Below, piece by piece: positions 47,023 to 56,201 of a stretch of DNA of 64,000 nucleotides. The position numbers and the translations under genes were made by a program. This DNA is from Fusibacter ferrireducens (GTDB taxonomy: Bacteria > Bacillota > Clostridia > Peptostreptococcales > Acidaminobacteraceae), in contig NZ_JADKNH010000008.1 of the NCBI RefSeq assembly GCF_015352425.1, forward strand, positions 124,001 to 188,000, written 5' to 3'. The notes below the pieces were generated by a model. It searched no databases, was not told where the DNA came from, and worked only from the letters and a program-made list of their open reading frames with translations. The stretch's first letter is position 1. Each line of letters begins with the position of its first letter.

Positions 47023-47285
47023 AGCATTTTAAACTGACTGATCAACAGATTCGCAATTTCGATTTGCTTTTTCAAATCCTCATGATATGTTTTAAAATGC
47101 CTGAAACCTTTTTCAATCACCGTTTGTAGATAGGATGCCAAAAAAGCCCCCTGAAGTTGGTGCTTCAAGTGCATTTTTGTGAACTGCTTTTGTCTCTATG
47201 ATTTGATCAATCTCGTCTGATAGGGCTTGATTGATGATGGATTCGTAGAGTTTTAGGTGGTTGGACATGGGGGGGCTCCTTGGGT
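47023..47285 (-). pseudogene. Frameshifted helicase 5' end (copy B), second direct repeat
   Basis: Second copy of the 262-bp repeat. It begins with ATG at 47268, but one extra C (CCCCC instead of CCCC, near 47150) shifts the frame after about 40 codons. Beyond the repeat, 84 bp lead to the 29-bp HNH tail. This spacer contains an imperfect inverted repeat GGTGTCGGACAC (46950) and GGTGCTCGACACC (46998). Confidence 0.8.
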
Positions 47286-47340
47286 GAACATAAATTTTTA
47301 GTATAATGTGGTCAGTCCCTATTTATTTAACAACTAAATA

Positions 47341-48252
47341 TTATCTCTGCCTGATTAGCCATATGCCAATCAGGCACACGAGTAAAGTTAAAATAATGCT
47401 GTTTCTAATTTTACTGTATTTCTTTCTCAACCCATTCAGCTCATAAGCCGCTGCGGATGGACTATTATAAGAATAATCTGCAACAATATCTGCTAATGAA
47501 GAAAATGAAGCATGCCCAAGAGCTGTAACCAATGGTTTCGAAGATTTGTAAATCGCATTGAGTATTGAATAAGCATTAAACACACTTAATCTATCCATAC
47601 CACCTCTTGAAATAAGGATAATATCACAATCGCTTTCATCTAACGCTTCAATTTTTTTTGAAATACTGTCCACATCAAAGAGATTTACAAAATGTTCCTC
47701 TATTTTATAATGCTTACACAGTACTTTTTTTATATCTTCTCTGGCCTCACTATTTTCTGAGGTTATTAATGCCAGTTTATTTTTGTTTTTTGCGAAAAAT
47801 CTTATTTTATGACGTTTTCTATTTTCATCAATAAATTCTTTAAAAGGCTGTATATCCCATCTGGTTTCTTCCAAATTCGTAATTTCATTTGCTTTAATTT
47901 GAAGTTCTCCATCATGTCTATAATCATTCTTATATAAATTGTAATAACCTTTTACGCCAATCGTTGAACCTATTGTAACCGTATTCTTCATTATTCTGAT
48001 ATTTTGACAATAAATCGTAATGGTTTGTCCTTGAGCATCTTTTATCTCAAAGTTTCTCCCCACTGGACCTATGTCTTTTATTTTAACTACAGTACCTTTT
48101 ACAAATACTTCCGTTTTATTTTCTTTATAAAATTGATCTATGATTCTTTGCCATACTTTTTCTCTATGTAGATGAAAATTATTTTGACTCATTTCTTTTC
48201 CTAAATACGAAGTCATTTTTTCAACTAATTCTCTTGGCAAATTATTTTCCAT
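47341..48252 (-). CDS. Membrane-anchored exonuclease VII large-subunit-like protein
   Basis: 303 residues. The N-terminal OB-fold-like part is at about 45-120 (GTVVKIKDIGPVGRNFEIKD). It is followed by an XseA-type catalytic region with ISRGGMDRLSVFN and KPLVTALGHASFS, then ADIVADYSYNSPSAAAYEL, matching RGGGS, GHE-type and ADxxAxxPSAAAE motifs of ExoVII. The long coiled coil of true XseA is missing, and the C-terminus is a TM helix (about 282-300). The start codon directly follows the stop of the helicase gene with GGAGG inside it, so the two form one unit. Housekeeping XseA is about 400 residues, so this is a specialised relative, probably a defence nuclease. Confidence 0.8.
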   Translation of the reverse strand: MENNLPRELVEKMTSYLGKEMSQNNFHLHREKVWQRIIDQFYKENKTEVFVKGTVVKIKDIGPVGRNFEIKDAQGQTITIYCQNIRIMKNTVTIGSTIGVKGYYNLYKNDYRHDGELQIKANEITNLEETRWDIQPFKEFIDENRKRHKIRFFAKNKNKLALITSENSEAREDIKKVLCKHYKIEEHFVNLFDVDSISKKIEALDESDCDIILISRGGMDRLSVFNAYSILNAIYKSSKPLVTALGHASFSSLADIVADYSYNSPSAAAYELNGLRKKYSKIRNSIILTLLVCLIGIWLIRQR

Positions 48253-51024
48253 TTATGCCTCCTCATTCATTGCGTTATCTAATGCTAGTATTAATTTTTC
48301 TTTTTCATTGCTACCTATTGTTGAAAATCTAATTATTGGCAAATTAATATGGTCAAGTATACCATCTTTTAGTCTATCTCTGCGATATTGATCAGTTCCC
48401 TCTTTATGATATTCATAACCATCCACTTCGATTACAAGAATTGGCTCCTTATTCAACTTATTAAATACAATAAAATCCACATGTGTAAACGGATGCTTTG
48501 CGTACCTGATTTCCTCAGGTAATAAGCTATGATCGGATTTAATCAAGTATTTCAACGGAAAGTGAATTAGACATTTCAATGATCTGAACTTATCTTCCTT
48601 CAAAACGTCTTTTATCAAAGTACCCATAAGATTTTCTGATTTAAATTCAGAGATATTAATCATCTTATTTAAAAAAGGGGTGAGGGCTTCTGCATAGTCC
48701 GTATAGAGACAATCAAAAATTGAAATTCTCTTGCTGTTAATAATATTTGCACCTTCGCCTGTATATTCAATATATTTAACTAAGTCCCCTATATTGCTTC
48801 CATGTTTTGCAATAAATTCGTGATTTGTTACAACAATTAGACTTTTTATAGCTCTTGAAACAGCAACATTTACCATTTTTTTATCATCAATGAAGTTGTC
48901 TGGCCTAGACCTAACTGTACTTATAATTATGACTTCTTTTTCCCGTCCCTGAAATTTATGAACCGTTTCTATTAAAATCTCATCACTGCTAATTATATTT
49001 ACAGCTTCATTTGCTTGTTGCCTAAAAGGTGTCACAATCCCAATATTCTGTGATTCCGACTTAAGTGCTGGCAACACTTCATCCTTCATAACCTCTATCT
49101 GCCTGATGTTAATATAGCCACCACTTGGATGCTCTCTCTCATGATTTCCAGGCGTTGCTTTATATAGACTCAAGACTTTATCATCTTTATTTTCTGAGGT
49201 CATTATAACAAGATTATTGTCATAGTATTTTTCATTACAAAATCTAATAATCTGAGGATGGCACCGATAATGTTCTTTAAGCATTGTTATTGGAATGTCA
49301 TCTCCATAAATCAATTGTATTGAATCAATTATACTATATTTAGAATAATCAAATTCATCATCTATGTTCAATGCATTCACTAATTTATCATTAATTTTTT
49401 TCATCTCAGTATTTACAATATGAGGTAATTGCATTGGATCTCCTACAATCACTATGTGTTTGCAACTGGACATCGCAATTATAGCTGTGACTAAATCCAC
49501 TTGTGAAGCTTCATCAATAATCAGATAATCAAAAAGAAAATTATTTGGCTTATTTCGACGTATAGAATTTGTCGTGCTTAAAACTACTGGATATCGATTT
49601 ATAAAATCATCAAAATTCGTCTTATATGTTTTTTTATCAAACTTTAGAGCGGATTTTTTTTGATACCTTTTAAAGATGGCATTCTTCATAAGGATTTCAG
49701 ATTCTTCACGATAGGTCTCCATGATTTTATCGAAATTACCATGATCTAATTTAGATTTGATCTCTTTTAATCGATCTAAGCACTCTTCTATTGCTTTTTT
49801 ATAATAATACTGGTGTATCTGATTGGCTAAGTCTTCGTTCACAATATTTGAAATATCTGATTTGTAAAATCTATATTTAACCAACATTTTTGCACGGTCA
49901 AACAGCGTATACTTGCCACCTCGCATATCTATATGTTCAAGTAAAGACAGGAATTTCAATGAGTCCTTGCTACTCCAAGTCTTCCGCAATATATATTTTT
50001 TTATATCAAATTCAACTTGTGTTTTTTCATTCATAAAATATTTTTGCTCTAATCTCAATTTAGAGTATCTTTCTTTCAGCAATGCACGTTCATTGATTAA
50101 ATCCAGTTGAACTGTTAAATCCTTCAACGACTTAAGTGCTTTCTTTTGAAGATCTTCCAATTGAGAATCTTTTTGGGACCATTTACTTGTATCCATGCTT
50201 GCTACTTTGCTTTGTTCAAAAAACTGTTCTGTTCTACTCTTGTTTCCCAAAGGTGCTGCTAAAAACCCATAATCATTTTTAACCAGTTTTTCATAAACAT
50301 TATCTGTTGCAGAATTATTTCCAGAGACAATGGCTACATTCTTATTTTGATGTATTATGTTGGCAATTATATTAAGTATCGTTTGAGTTTTACCAGTACC
50401 CGGTGGTCCTTGAATAACACTTATCTTATGAGTTAAAGCCCTTTCCACTGCAATTTTTTGGCTTTTATTAATACCAAATGGAAATACTAATATTTCATCA
50501 CTTGATTTACCTGTAATCAAACTTTTCGTCAAATAACCTGTCAAGACTGCTTCATTCGGTAAATTTTTAATACTATCTAATTCTTTCTTTAAAAAAGACT
50601 CCTGATATTCTTCGCTTTTTTGATGTACCGCAATCGCCTTAAAGTAATCCAGCAAGTTTGTAACTTCTGGTCTGAAGAATTTCGACTGTTCAAATTTAAC
50701 AAACTCTCTCTTGTAAATATTAGTGCTCCCATCATTAAAGAAAAATTTGATTCTATAACCAAAATCTAGGACTCTTTCTATGTTATCCACTTGCTTTCCA
50801 AATACTTTTATAATTTGGTTCTCACTATCGATCTTGGTTGGATCTGTTAAAACTTTCATCCGTTGATCTTTATACCGATATTCCTTTGGTGACGATTTAA
50901 ATTTTACTGTGTACCCAGTCTTATCTTTTTTATAAGTAGCGATGCTATCTGTTTTATCCTTAATTTCACCACTACTTATTGATCTTTCTATTATAAGATG
51001 GGTTAAGTTAGTCACATATTGCAT
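48253..51024 (-). CDS. SF1 (UPF1-like) helicase with C-terminal PD-(D/E)xK nuclease
   Basis: 923 residues. Residues 1-190 are an unassigned N-domain. The helicase core (about 190-770) has Walker A GPPGTGKT (206-213), Walker B DEASQ (504-508), GDPMQLPH, KEHYRCHPQI and the late motif TVHKFQGREKEVI. The C-terminal nuclease (about 800-923) has Asp850 in HVDFIVF and Glu866-Val-Asp868-Gly, as in Vsr/DUF559/DUF2726-like endonucleases. GAGGTAA precedes the ATG. It is coupled to the ExoVII-like gene; together they look like a two-gene nucleic-acid-degrading defence system that I cannot match to a named one. Confidence 0.88.
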   Translation of the reverse strand: MQYVTNLTHLIIERSISSGEIKDKTDSIATYKKDKTGYTVKFKSSPKEYRYKDQRMKVLTDPTKIDSENQIIKVFGKQVDNIERVLDFGYRIKFFFNDGSTNIYKREFVKFEQSKFFRPEVTNLLDYFKAIAVHQKSEEYQESFLKKELDSIKNLPNEAVLTGYLTKSLITGKSSDEILVFPFGINKSQKIAVERALTHKISVIQGPPGTGKTQTILNIIANIIHQNKNVAIVSGNNSATDNVYEKLVKNDYGFLAAPLGNKSRTEQFFEQSKVASMDTSKWSQKDSQLEDLQKKALKSLKDLTVQLDLINERALLKERYSKLRLEQKYFMNEKTQVEFDIKKYILRKTWSSKDSLKFLSLLEHIDMRGGKYTLFDRAKMLVKYRFYKSDISNIVNEDLANQIHQYYYKKAIEECLDRLKEIKSKLDHGNFDKIMETYREESEILMKNAIFKRYQKKSALKFDKKTYKTNFDDFINRYPVVLSTTNSIRRNKPNNFLFDYLIIDEASQVDLVTAIIAMSSCKHIVIVGDPMQLPHIVNTEMKKINDKLVNALNIDDEFDYSKYSIIDSIQLIYGDDIPITMLKEHYRCHPQIIRFCNEKYYDNNLVIMTSENKDDKVLSLYKATPGNHEREHPSGGYINIRQIEVMKDEVLPALKSESQNIGIVTPFRQQANEAVNIISSDEILIETVHKFQGREKEVIIISTVRSRPDNFIDDKKMVNVAVSRAIKSLIVVTNHEFIAKHGSNIGDLVKYIEYTGEGANIINSKRISIFDCLYTDYAEALTPFLNKMINISEFKSENLMGTLIKDVLKEDKFRSLKCLIHFPLKYLIKSDHSLLPEEIRYAKHPFTHVDFIVFNKLNKEPILVIEVDGYEYHKEGTDQYRRDRLKDGILDHINLPIIRFSTIGSNEKEKLILALDNAMNEEA

Positions 51025-51131
51025 TATTTTTTTACCTCATTTGTTTTATTAACTGAACTTTTATATTTTATTTATCTTAATGAGATCATTCTAATTCAAG
51101 TGCTTGTTGGACATGTATTTTATGATTTAGT

Positions 51132-51239
51132 GATTACTTAAGTTCATTTCTTTTAACGCCTTAGCTAGAAAAATGGTGCTTTTCTTGCCTCACATGAGCT
51201 GTGACATCAATGGGAATGGTGGGAATCGCCGTGTTCGTA
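51132..51239 (-). repeat. attC-like site 1 (truncated)
   Basis: Downstream of the 276-residue gene. In the gene direction it starts with box TACGAAC (51239-51233), then ACGG and CGATTCCC, and carries the shared centre TGATGTCACAG and TGTGAGGCAAG. The distal stem arm is decayed and no GTTRRRY box follows. It marks the end of the array. Confidence 0.6.
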
Positions 51240-51341
51240 TAATTGACTTATATCCGTTTGATCGTGATATGAGTTTTTTGGTATATACCCCTTATCAAAC
51301 TTGGCATAGAACGATCGACGTGTTGAGCTTAGGCGAAGTAG

Positions 51342-52172
51342 TTAAATATCGTCAAGCTTATATTTAACGAACTTACTATCAATCTCATGCTCTAATAATT
51401 GAGGTAATAATTGATATTCTTCACAAAATAATATTTTCAGTGCAATAGGGTATAGCTTATCTTCTGGTAAAAAATCTATAATCGGTTCTCCATAATGTGT
51501 GGCCGGAAAACTACGATGACTGTTTTTTATAAGATGTAATCTCAATTTTTTATCTCGATAATGATTAAGTTCTAAGAAACAGTACTCAGGTAAAAGTGTG
51601 TAATATGAAAATGGTTTTTTCTCAACAGTTAGTTCAGTTTTGATCTTGAAATTACTTCCAAAAACAATACTTCCATATGAATTTTCAAATATGCTCCCAC
51701 TTGCATGAACAAATAATTCAGCTATTTCTACCGCTTCTTCAGCAGAATTTTTGTTGGGTTTTTGGTAATCATGCTCAATTGTATTCCTCAAATTTCTTAT
51801 CTGTGATATTAATATAACTGGTGCAATATTTAATATTTGTAACAACCTCAATTTATCAGTTAATCCATTTGAGTTTTTCCCAGCATAATTTTCACGTATA
51901 AACTTCTTAACATTTCTATATGAATTTTTATTGTCAAACAGCTCACTTTTAAATCCTAAAGCTTCAATCAATAAGTCAACTTGACAATCAATTGCTCTTT
52001 TAGAATTGCCAATGGAATTTATTAGACCACGTTCAGTTTCCTCTTTTAAATCTTGTTTTGAATATTTTAGATATTCTAATGGCGTAACAACAAAATTACT
52101 TTGAGGATAACCTAGTATGTCATGTTGCATAAGTAATAGATTGGTCCAGTCTATTTTAATATCCTGTTTCAT
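51342..52172 (-). CDS. Cassette gene: HEPN-motif protein, putative RNase
   Basis: 276 residues, soluble, helical N-terminal half with RNTIEH (near residue 128), an RNxxxH motif of the HEPN superfamily, in LRNLRNTIEHDYQKP. HEPN proteins with this motif are metal-independent RNases common in toxin-antitoxin and anti-phage systems. The C-terminal half is beta-rich and unrecognised. AAGGAGG precedes the ATG. It is the single gene of a cassette between sites 2 and 1. No obvious antitoxin is beside it. Confidence 0.65.
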   Translation of the reverse strand: MKQDIKIDWTNLLLMQHDILGYPQSNFVVTPLEYLKYSKQDLKEETERGLINSIGNSKRAIDCQVDLLIEALGFKSELFDNKNSYRNVKKFIRENYAGKNSNGLTDKLRLLQILNIAPVILISQIRNLRNTIEHDYQKPNKNSAEEAVEIAELFVHASGSIFENSYGSIVFGSNFKIKTELTVEKKPFSYYTLLPEYCFLELNHYRDKKLRLHLIKNSHRSFPATHYGEPIIDFLPEDKLYPIALKILFCEEYQLLPQLLEHEIDSKFVKYKLDDI

Positions 52173-52198
52173 TCTCGCCTCCTTACTTTAACTATTTC

Positions 52199-52319
52199 GC
52201 CTAACGTTCTCGCGATTACCAAAGTCACTCCTTTTGACCATTAGGACAAAAAGTGGCGTTGGCCTTGCCTCACAAGGACTGTGTCATCAGAGAAATTTCC
52301 GGTAATCGGCGTGTTAGGC
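52199..52319 (-). repeat. attC-like site 2 (complete, 121 bp)
   Basis: In gene direction: R'' GCCTAAC (52319-52313), spacer ACGC, L'' CGATTACC, a long imperfect hairpin with CCTTGTGAGGCAAGG near the centre, L' GGTAATCG, spacer CGAGAAC, R' GTTAGGC (52205-52199). R'' and R' are perfect complements and fit RYYYAAC and GTTRRRY. Located directly after the STAND gene. Confidence 0.78.
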
Positions 52320-52334
52320 GTTGTTCTAAACGCG

Positions 52335-55300
52335 TTAGTAGTCTCGCAAAAACTCTCTAACTCGAATTTCTTTAATACTACGTTCCAAGTTCTGAATCCT
52401 AGCGTGTATATATTCTTTATGCTCCAAAAGTTCAAATGAATTAATATTTTTATCTATTAACCTGTAGAACGATATTTTGTTTTCAACATATGGAACTTCG
52501 CTACCACTCCAACCCTCAACTTTTTTGCGCATGGGAAGTTTAGCAAACATTTCAAACGACTTATTCACTTCCATGAAATATACAATTAACTCTACTCTTC
52601 TTGCTACAGATAAGTTACCAATTGCACTATAAATGATCTCCATTTTTTCAATATCGTTGTTATACCTTCGAATATATTTCTTTAGTATAGCATCCTGATT
52701 TGCTTCATCTGTAGCCCTATTCCCATACGATTTGAATAATACTTCGAAATTATCTCCAAAGTATCTAGCACAATAACGCTCAATAACAAAATCAAACACT
52801 TGTTCAATTTGCTCATACTCCAATTCCCATAGTACTGAGAAGTCAAAATTAATATTATGTCGTGATATATACTTATTCTCCTTAAAAATTACTTCACATA
52901 CCTTCAAAAATAGATCAGTATCAAGCTTATATAAATGTCTAAAAACATTACCATTATAATCATTGAAGTCAAAATCACCTAGTATAAGCAAGTAAACATC
53001 AATAAGTAGTTTATGTGAAGAACTAAAATTTTGAGTAAGTAATTTTAAATCATTTTCGTTACGTGAAAATAGAAAATAGAAGAAAATTCTATTCATTTCC
53101 TTATCATCTTTTGAGATAATTATACTTATAAAATATGGATATATATCATTATTAAAACGCTTATAATTCTCTAAGAAATCTAAACGCCTAATATAGCCCG
53201 AAGTTATTTTATTAAACCTATCAAAATGTGAAATTAATAGATCATAATCCGATTGAGAAATACTCTCTATTTTTAAAACGGAGTAATAACTGTAGTACCA
53301 AAACTCTTTCAATTTAAAATCTGTTTGTTCTAATATCTCTAACATTCTCTTCTTTCCATGTACTTCGATAAATTTCGCTATTAAATGACTTGGATCAATG
53401 AGAATTGGAGTATCAGTATCAGCAAATGCTTTTAAGAGTACCTCGACGCTGTCATCTGCCACTAAGTCAATAATTGTAATTATAGACTCGTTTATTTCAT
53501 ATTTATCAATTGACATTGATTCAATTACTCTACATGTTTTAAACAACTCAAGAAAATCAATATAATCATAATGCTCTATATAGTTTTTAAGTAGTAATCG
53601 CTTTTCCCTTCGCCCCTCATCATAATCCTTACTCAGTTCAAGATAACTTTTTCTCAGAACTCGATACTGCAAAAACTCCTTAGAATTAGATATCTGTTCA
53701 AGTTCAAAACTTAAGCCAATATGATAGAATACATTTTTCTCTAAACTATCCAAAATGGTCAAGTCATGAAAACTTGAAGAATTTATGTTGCTCAAAACTT
53801 TGTATTTTATTTGATCAAAATCGCTTTCATATAATTCTGACTCACTGCCTATGAATCGTCCGAATTTAAGCTCTTTCAGAATATTCAAAGCAAAAGGTTT
53901 TAGGTTATCATTCGCTAATAAATCTGAAATAACATCCCAGATTCGTGCTCTAATTTCTTTCATTTTTCCAACATTTACAACAGCCATTTGGGTGAACGAA
54001 AATGATTTACCATCATTAGATTCGGTATACTCAAAATCGTATTGTAATAAATGAGTAGCTATATTAACAAAGAGTTGATACCAAACAATATCGTGACTCT
54101 CAAATAACTTAATGATTCTCTCTAACAGAGTGAACTGTATTTGATATCCTTGATAGTAAGATGACTTCGTATAACCGAAATGTCTTATTAGCGCGCTACT
54201 AATATTTTTTATATCACCTTTACATTTTTCTAGATATAGCAATATTAAGTCTAAAGCATACTCGTAATGTTCACTAGAGGATATATAGCATAATGCCTGA
54301 ATTTCATCTGAAATTTTCTCATTAAAATTGCGCTCTAAAACGTAATCATCTAGCGTTTCAGGTTGAACAACTAACTTTTCAAAAGAAGATTTAATATATG
54401 TTATAGTTTCTAGCTCTCTAACGAACCAACATGTCAAAAGCAATGTGTGGAAATTTTCATTCCCACACTTTTTCCATTCTTGCCATACTAAATCAATACA
54501 CTCTACAAAAAAATCTATGTTACCATAATAGGTTGTAATTGAATTAATGTTTTGAAATATCCTCTGAGAGTATTTCGGAAAATATAGTTTGAATACCTCA
54601 TCATATCTTATAGCTTTTCTGACCTCATACACGTAATGAAACACAAACACGGATAGAATTTGATCAGAAATTCTAACCACTTCGTCTTCATAGATATCGA
54701 CTAGCTCCATTCTGAAAAGCATATCAACACAGTTTTTTATTTCACTAACATTAATTTTTAATAGTTTTGATAATTCTTCTAAAGTATTAGCATCTTCTAA
54801 ATGTAACTTATCATGAAACGAAATAACTCCCAGTACTTTAAGTATGTTATCATCATCTGTATCAGAAAGTTTTCTTGAAATATCCGAGTAGTAAACTTCT
54901 AATAATTCACTTATGTTTGATATACTCTTTAACGAATTTTCTTTGGCAGCAATGATTGCCATCATTATTGCTATACGAGGATTCCCCTTACTTAACTTCG
55001 TGATTCTATTTAAGTAAGCGTTGTTGTGTATTTCATACTCAGATTTACAAATTTCCTCGATATACTTATCCTCAAGTGATTCAACTGCTATTATATCTGG
55101 AATTATGAACTGCTTTGCTTTCGATACAGTACTCTTTAAAGCGTAATCTCGAACAGTTGCTACAAGCTTGATTCTATCCTTGTTCTCTGATAAATACTCA
55201 AGTACTGATTCAATTGATGTTAGCTTGTTAATATCATCAATGAATACTATATGTTTTCCGTACTGAGTGTATCTAATTAGATCTCTGTAAAGACCAGCTC

Positions 55301-56024
55301 CTATATCTCTTACATACCATGGCGTATAGTTAACATGCTTATTACAAAATTTCTCAATTGACTCGATTCCTAGTCTAGTCTTTCCTACCCCCGATTTACC
55401 GGCAATGAGAACAAATTTCTGTTCTTCAATTAAGCTCATAAGATTTAAAAGCTCATCATTTCGTCCTTTTAGTTCAATATCCAGTGGAGTTGAAAGCAAA
55501 GCTTTTTTACTTTTTTGTACAAATGACGATTTGTCTAAAAATTGACCTGTACTCATTTGTAAGTTGAAATATTCCTCTGCTAAGTACGGAAACTTATCTT
55601 GAAGTAGCAACGCAATATTGCTAATATCATATTTTCGAAATTTTACTTTATGATCCATGCAAATTTTATTTAACGTACTTACTTCTCCCACTGATAGAAC
55701 ACTATTGTACATTAGTATAATCATTTCAATTTCTTCGATTTGAACTGTTGTCTTTTTCTGATCAAAACACTTTCGCAGGTCCTCTTCAAATTTACTCAAA
55801 AGGTTTTTCTGTGCAACTGAATACTCTATAAATATGAATTTTCCGGTGTTAAGAAGAATATACGAGTCAGGAGTTCCCTTAATCGTTTTATCTGTCCCAA
55901 TTTGACCGCCTGAATTAGTAACATTCCCATAATTGAGCTTTATCAGGATTTCATTGCACAACATCTGAAATCGACCAGCTTCCATCTCTAGAAGTTTGTT
56001 TTCGATTCTGTTTAATTGACTCAT
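52335..56024 (-). CDS. Cassette gene: nuclease-STAND NTPase (Avs-like) antiviral protein
   Basis: 1229 residues. N-terminal restriction-endonuclease-like domain (about 1-150) with GGQIGTDKTIKGTPDSY (Asp of PD) and FIFIEYS. A P-loop NTPase follows, with Walker A GKSGVGKT (209-216), Walker B HIVFIDD (258-264) and a sensor VATVRDYAL. A winged helix and about 750 residues of helical repeats complete it. This effector-NTPase-repeat design is that of STAND/AVAST defence proteins, which recognise a phage protein through the repeats and then activate the nuclease. GGAGGT precedes the ATG. Sole gene between sites 3 and 2. Confidence 0.85.
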   Translation of the reverse strand: MSQLNRIENKLLEMEAGRFQMLCNEILIKLNYGNVTNSGGQIGTDKTIKGTPDSYILLNTGKFIFIEYSVAQKNLLSKFEEDLRKCFDQKKTTVQIEEIEMIILMYNSVLSVGEVSTLNKICMDHKVKFRKYDISNIALLLQDKFPYLAEEYFNLQMSTGQFLDKSSFVQKSKKALLSTPLDIELKGRNDELLNLMSLIEEQKFVLIAGKSGVGKTRLGIESIEKFCNKHVNYTPWYVRDIGAGLYRDLIRYTQYGKHIVFIDDINKLTSIESVLEYLSENKDRIKLVATVRDYALKSTVSKAKQFIIPDIIAVESLEDKYIEEICKSEYEIHNNAYLNRITKLSKGNPRIAIMMAIIAAKENSLKSISNISELLEVYYSDISRKLSDTDDDNILKVLGVISFHDKLHLEDANTLEELSKLLKINVSEIKNCVDMLFRMELVDIYEDEVVRISDQILSVFVFHYVYEVRKAIRYDEVFKLYFPKYSQRIFQNINSITTYYGNIDFFVECIDLVWQEWKKCGNENFHTLLLTCWFVRELETITYIKSSFEKLVVQPETLDDYVLERNFNEKISDEIQALCYISSSEHYEYALDLILLYLEKCKGDIKNISSALIRHFGYTKSSYYQGYQIQFTLLERIIKLFESHDIVWYQLFVNIATHLLQYDFEYTESNDGKSFSFTQMAVVNVGKMKEIRARIWDVISDLLANDNLKPFALNILKELKFGRFIGSESELYESDFDQIKYKVLSNINSSSFHDLTILDSLEKNVFYHIGLSFELEQISNSKEFLQYRVLRKSYLELSKDYDEGRREKRLLLKNYIEHYDYIDFLELFKTCRVIESMSIDKYEINESIITIIDLVADDSVEVLLKAFADTDTPILIDPSHLIAKFIEVHGKKRMLEILEQTDFKLKEFWYYSYYSVLKIESISQSDYDLLISHFDRFNKITSGYIRRLDFLENYKRFNNDIYPYFISIIISKDDKEMNRIFFYFLFSRNENDLKLLTQNFSSSHKLLIDVYLLILGDFDFNDYNGNVFRHLYKLDTDLFLKVCEVIFKENKYISRHNINFDFSVLWELEYEQIEQVFDFVIERYCARYFGDNFEVLFKSYGNRATDEANQDAILKKYIRRYNNDIEKMEIIYSAIGNLSVARRVELIVYFMEVNKSFEMFAKLPMRKKVEGWSGSEVPYVENKISFYRLIDKNINSFELLEHKEYIHARIQNLERSIKEIRVREFLRDY

Positions 56025-56069
56025 GTATACCTCCTTAACTAAGTATTACACCCAAGCGTTTAGAATTGC

Positions 56070-56186
56070 GCCTAACGTTCCCTCTATTACCAAAGTTACT
56101 CCTTATCCTTTTAGGGAAAATTGGCGTTGACCTTGCCTCGCAAGGACTGTGACATCATAGTGCTTTAGGTAATCGGCGTGTTAGGT
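56070..56186 (-). repeat. attC-like site 3 (complete, 117 bp)
   Basis: In gene direction: R'' ACCTAAC (56186-56180), spacer ACGC, L'' CGATTACC, centre CCTTGCGAGGCAAGG, L' GGTAATAG, R' GTTAGGC (56076-56070). R'' would pair perfectly with GTTAGGT, not with its own R'; the R' matches the R'' of site 2 instead. Directly follows the CBASS gene pair. Confidence 0.78.
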
Positions 56187-56201
56187 GTTTTTAAAGGGCG
56201 G

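Noticed and set aside
51173-51367. Plus-strand ORF of 64 codons near 51.2 kb
   Set aside because: It runs through attC-like site 1 in antisense and has no ribosome site.
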